Assembly: GCA_028288645.1 (NCBI GenBank)
Contig: JAQBNJ010000183.1
Coordinates: forward strand, 1-6,629
DNA from: Sediminibacterium sp.
GTDB lineage: Bacteria > Bacteroidota > Bacteroidia > Chitinophagales > Chitinophagaceae
Length of the DNA stretch: 6,629 bases
Reading direction: 5' to 3'
Position numbers and translations under genes: made by a program. This document shows, piece by piece, positions 3,920 to 6,629 of the stretch. Under the pieces are notes generated by a model. The model was not told the origin of the DNA and did no database searches. It worked only from the letters and a program-made list of their open reading frames with translations. Positions within the stretch are counted from its first letter, which is position 1; each line of letters begins with the position of its first letter.

Positions 3920-6629
3920 ATGCCCAACACTCCGCAACAAAAAGAACAATTCGAAAAGATCTACAACGACCTCAATGAGCAACAAAAACGTGCCGTTGAT
4001 ACGATAGAAGGGCCGGTGATGGTGATCGCAGGACCCGGTACCGGCAAAACGCAGATACTTGGCGCGCGCATTGGAAAGATCTTACTGGATACGGATACAC
4101 AGCCCGAAAACATTCTTTGCCTCACCTACACCGATGCCGGCGCCGTAGCCATGCGTAAACGTTTGCTTGGTTTTATTGGACCAGACGCATATAAAGTGAA
4201 CATTTATACTTTTCACGCTTTTTGTAATGATATCATACAGGAAAATCTATCGCTCTTTGAAAAGACCGTGCTTGATCCTATTTCTGAACTCGAAAAAATA
4301 GACCTGTTCAAACAACTGATCGATACGTTTCCCAAGAACCATCCGCTGAAACGTTACCGCGGCGATGTGTATTTTGAGATAAAGAACCTGCAGCAATTAT
4401 TCAGTTCCATGAAACGGGAAGGATGGGCGCCTGAATTCATCAACCAGAAAATTGAAGAATACCTTGCGGATATATTGAACCGCGAAGAGTTTGTTTACAA
4501 ACGCGCCTACAAACAATTCAAAGCCGGCGACCTGAAAGAGAACAAGATAGAGGAAGCAAGAGAAAAAATGGAAAAGCTGCGCGCGGCTGTAAATGAATTC
4601 GAACGTTTTCAAAAACTCATGCGTAACCGCAACCGCTACGATTTTGATGATATGATCAATTGGGTGATCAAAGCTTTTGAAGAGAACAAACCTTTACTCT
4701 CGCGCTACCAGGAAAAATTCTTATACATTTTGGTTGATGAATACCAGGATACCAGCGGTACACAAAATAAACTGGTAGAACTGCTGATCAATTACTGGGA
4801 ACAACCCAATGTATTTGTGGTAGGCGATGATGACCAGAGTATCTACCGTTTCCAGGGAGCGAACGTGGAGAATATGCTGGACTTTGCAAACAATTATCAA
4901 AAAGATCTGCTCACCATTGTTCTAAACAATAATTATCGCTCTACACAACCGATACTTGATGTTTCAAAAACTTTGATCGACCGGAATGACGAGCGCCTGA
5001 TCAACAAGATAGATGGCTTGACAAAAACACTGGCTTCAGCCAATAAATTGATTAATCAATCAACCAACAAACCGCTGCTGAAGGAATGCGAAACACAGCG
5101 GGAGGAAATGATCGATATCACATTGGAGACGGAGAAGCTTTTACAGCAGGGTGTTCCGCCCGGGTCTATCGGGATCATCTATAAGGAAAATAAATACGGC
5201 GAAGAGCTTACACAATATTTTGCGCAGAGAAATATTCCTGTTTTCAGCAAACGCAACCTGGATATCCTGCAAATACCGTTAGCACAAAAACTCATTCTTT
5301 TGCTGGAGTATCTCGCAGCAGAACATGATGTGCCTGGTGGGGGCGATGAAATGTTATTCGAGATTCTTCACTTTGATTGGTTCAACATTCCCCCGATTGA
5401 AATTGCGAAACTAAGTACGGCTGTTGCAGACAGAAGATTTGGTGAGAACAAAACATCGCTCCGAAAATTATTAAGCGAGAAAATAAATACACCCCCCGCT
5501 GATCTTTTCAGTCCAGCACTACCCGCAGGAATGAAAGCTGCCGCACAAGCGATCGAAAGGTTGATATCAGATGTATCGAATGTTACATTGGTAAATTTAT
5601 TTGAGAACTGCATCCGCGAAACGGGTGTGTTGAACTGGGTAATGCAAAGCCCTGATAAACATCGGCATTTCCAGGTATTAACTGCTCTCTTCGATTTTGT
5701 GAAAGAGGAAGCACGCCGCAATACAAAACTTAACCTGGAGCAGTTAGTAAATATTTTCATGCTGATGGAAAAAGAAGCGATCCCGCTGCCATTGGTACAG
5801 GTAAGCGGCAGCGACAAAGGCGTGAACCTCTTAACCGTACATGGTTCAAAAGGTCTTGAATTTGAACACGTTTTTTTAGCAGGCTGCAATGCATCCAACT
5901 GGGAAAAGAAAAGAAAACCCGGTGGCGGCTACAGTTTTCCTGATACTATGTTCTCCTCTCAACCCAAACAAAGAGACGAAGAAGAACTACGCCGCCTGTT
6001 TTATGTAGCGCTAACACGTGCAAAGCAACATTTACATATTTCGTACAGCCGTTTTAAAAATGATGGCAAGGAACTCGAGCCATCTATGTTTATTGCCGAG
6101 ATACAGGATATACACGCACTACCCGTTGAAAAGGTAACGATACCTACAGAAATCCTGAGCGAATTTGCGCTGATACAATTTACGGTTGTGCAGGCCCCTG
6201 AAATAGAAAAGAGCGAAGCTGATTTCATAATGCAACTGCTCGATAAATTCGTGATGAATGTTACGGCATTGAGCAACTATCTCAAATGCCCGTTACAGTT
6301 TTATTTTCAAAATTTGGTGAGGGTGCCTTCAGGAAAATCAGAAGCTGCGGAATTCGGTTCTGCTGTTCACCATGCATTGCAAAGATTGTTTGAAAAAATG
6401 CAGCAGGCAGAACGCTTTCCTGAAAAGGCAGAATTCATTATGGATTTTGAATGGTACATGCACCGTCACCGCGAAAGTTTTACAAAGGAACAATTTGCAA
6501 GACGTCTGGAATACGGACAGGAAGTATTAAGCAATTATTATTCCCAGTACGTTTATAACTGGAACAAAATTGTTGCCGTTGAAAGAACTATCCGAAATGT
6601 AGTGGTAGAAGGTGTTCCTTTAAAAGGCA
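3920..6629 (+). CDS. UvrD/PcrA-type superfamily 1 helicase with C-terminal PD-(D/E)XK nuclease domain (3' end outside window)
   Basis: The frame stays open from ATG 3920 to the right edge (903 codons so far). Superfamily 1A helicase motifs appear in order: Q motif LNEQQKRAV (18-26), Walker A GPGTGKT (38-44), motif Ia LTYTDAGAVAM (68-78), Ib YTFHAF (96-101), Walker B VDEYQD (272-277), III VVGDDDQSIYRFQGA (300-314), IV LNNNYRST (335-342), V TVHGSKGLEF (639-648) and VI RRLFYVALTRAK (691-702). After about 780 comes LSNYLKCPLQFYF with C790, then G813-SAV-H817, which match the start of AddB/RecB-type PD-(D/E)XK nucleases; C790 would be the first ligand of the iron-sulfur cluster found in AddB/AdnB-type nucleases. 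The catalytic D, E-x-K and remaining cysteines lie beyond the window. Such fusions (compare AddA, AdnA/B) process double-strand breaks or degrade DNA using ATP. Whether it has an AddB-like partner cannot be seen. The start has a -7-like box just upstream and no earlier in-frame ATG nearby. Confidence 0.93.
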   Translation, partial: MPNTPQQKEQFEKIYNDLNEQQKRAVDTIEGPVMVIAGPGTGKTQILGARIGKILLDTDTQPENILCLTYTDAGAVAMRKRLLGFIGPDAYKVNIYTFHAFCNDIIQENLSLFEKTVLDPISELEKIDLFKQLIDTFPKNHPLKRYRGDVYFEIKNLQQLFSSMKREGWAPEFINQKIEEYLADILNREEFVYKRAYKQFKAGDLKENKIEEAREKMEKLRAAVNEFERFQKLMRNRNRYDFDDMINWVIKAFEENKPLLSRYQEKFLYILVDEYQDTSGTQNKLVELLINYWEQPNVFVVGDDDQSIYRFQGANVENMLDFANNYQKDLLTIVLNNNYRSTQPILDVSKTLIDRNDERLINKIDGLTKTLASANKLINQSTNKPLLKECETQREEMIDITLETEKLLQQGVPPGSIGIIYKENKYGEELTQYFAQRNIPVFSKRNLDILQIPLAQKLILLLEYLAAEHDVPGGGDEMLFEILHFDWFNIPPIEIAKLSTAVADRRFGENKTSLRKLLSEKINTPPADLFSPALPAGMKAAAQAIERLISDVSNVTLVNLFENCIRETGVLNWVMQSPDKHRHFQVLTALFDFVKEEARRNTKLNLEQLVNIFMLMEKEAIPLPLVQVSGSDKGVNLLTVHGSKGLEFEHVFLAGCNASNWEKKRKPGGGYSFPDTMFSSQPKQRDEEELRRLFYVALTRAKQHLHISYSRFKNDGKELEPSMFIAEIQDIHALPVEKVTIPTEILSEFALIQFTVVQAPEIEKSEADFIMQLLDKFVMNVTALSNYLKCPLQFYFQNLVRVPSGKSEAAEFGSAVHHALQRLFEKMQQAERFPEKAEFIMDFEWYMHRHRESFTKEQFARRLEYGQEVLSNYYSQYVYNWNKIVAVERTIRNVVVEGVPLKG

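Noticed and set aside
5368..5898. Minus-strand frame (176 codons) within the helicase gene
   Set aside because: It is a shadow of the helicase reading frame, which carries conserved motifs on both sides; the minus-strand protein shows no domain.

Overview
The window looks like chromosomal DNA from a member of the Bacteroidota, most likely a Chitinophagaceae-type soil or water bacterium. Three things point there. Start codons lack Shine-Dalgarno sequences. Three of the four complete starts have a TAnnTTTG-like -7 box (the Bacteroidota housekeeping promoter element) only 4-5 bases upstream. The protein families and their style also fit that phylum. The family-level placement is inference.

Layout, all genes on the + strand: (1) the 3' end of a VanZ-like membrane protein gene (1-183), whose last codons run through an A10 tract and a perfect 9-bp stem-loop; (2) about 365 bases without a convincing gene (184-548), holding a small cluster of DnaA-box-like words and the first of three unusual inverted repeats; (3) a radical SAM/SPASM protein (549-1580); (4) a MarR-family regulator (1693-2145); (5) a secreted GHL10/UPF0748 glycoside hydrolase related to E. 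coli DigH (2261-3742); (6) a 177-base spacer with a GC-rich stem-loop; (7) a large UvrD-type helicase with the beginning of a C-terminal PD-(D/E)XK nuclease domain (3920 to beyond the right edge).

The most interesting signal is not a gene. Each of three consecutive intergenic regions (445-518, 1587-1691, 2150-2243) holds an inverted repeat whose two arms are both built from degenerate tandem heptamers. The word differs at each locus (ATKGNCW, ACNNCAA and RTTCNNN, each read on the right arm), but period and layout are the same: about 4-6 units, an unrelated centre of roughly 17-28 bases, then about 4-6 complementary units. Unit-by-unit variants are mostly shared between the two arms, so the arms were copied together or are held to pairing. 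In the second and third cases the element fills almost the whole space between two genes, ending 1 base before the MarR start codon and 17 bases before the hydrolase start codon. I do not know a named family that matches.

The genes do not form an obvious single pathway. VanZ-like, DigH-like and secreted functions are loosely cell-envelope related. The radical SAM and MarR genes could be co-transcribed across the second repeat. The helicase-nuclease appears to be an independent DNA-repair unit with its own promoter.
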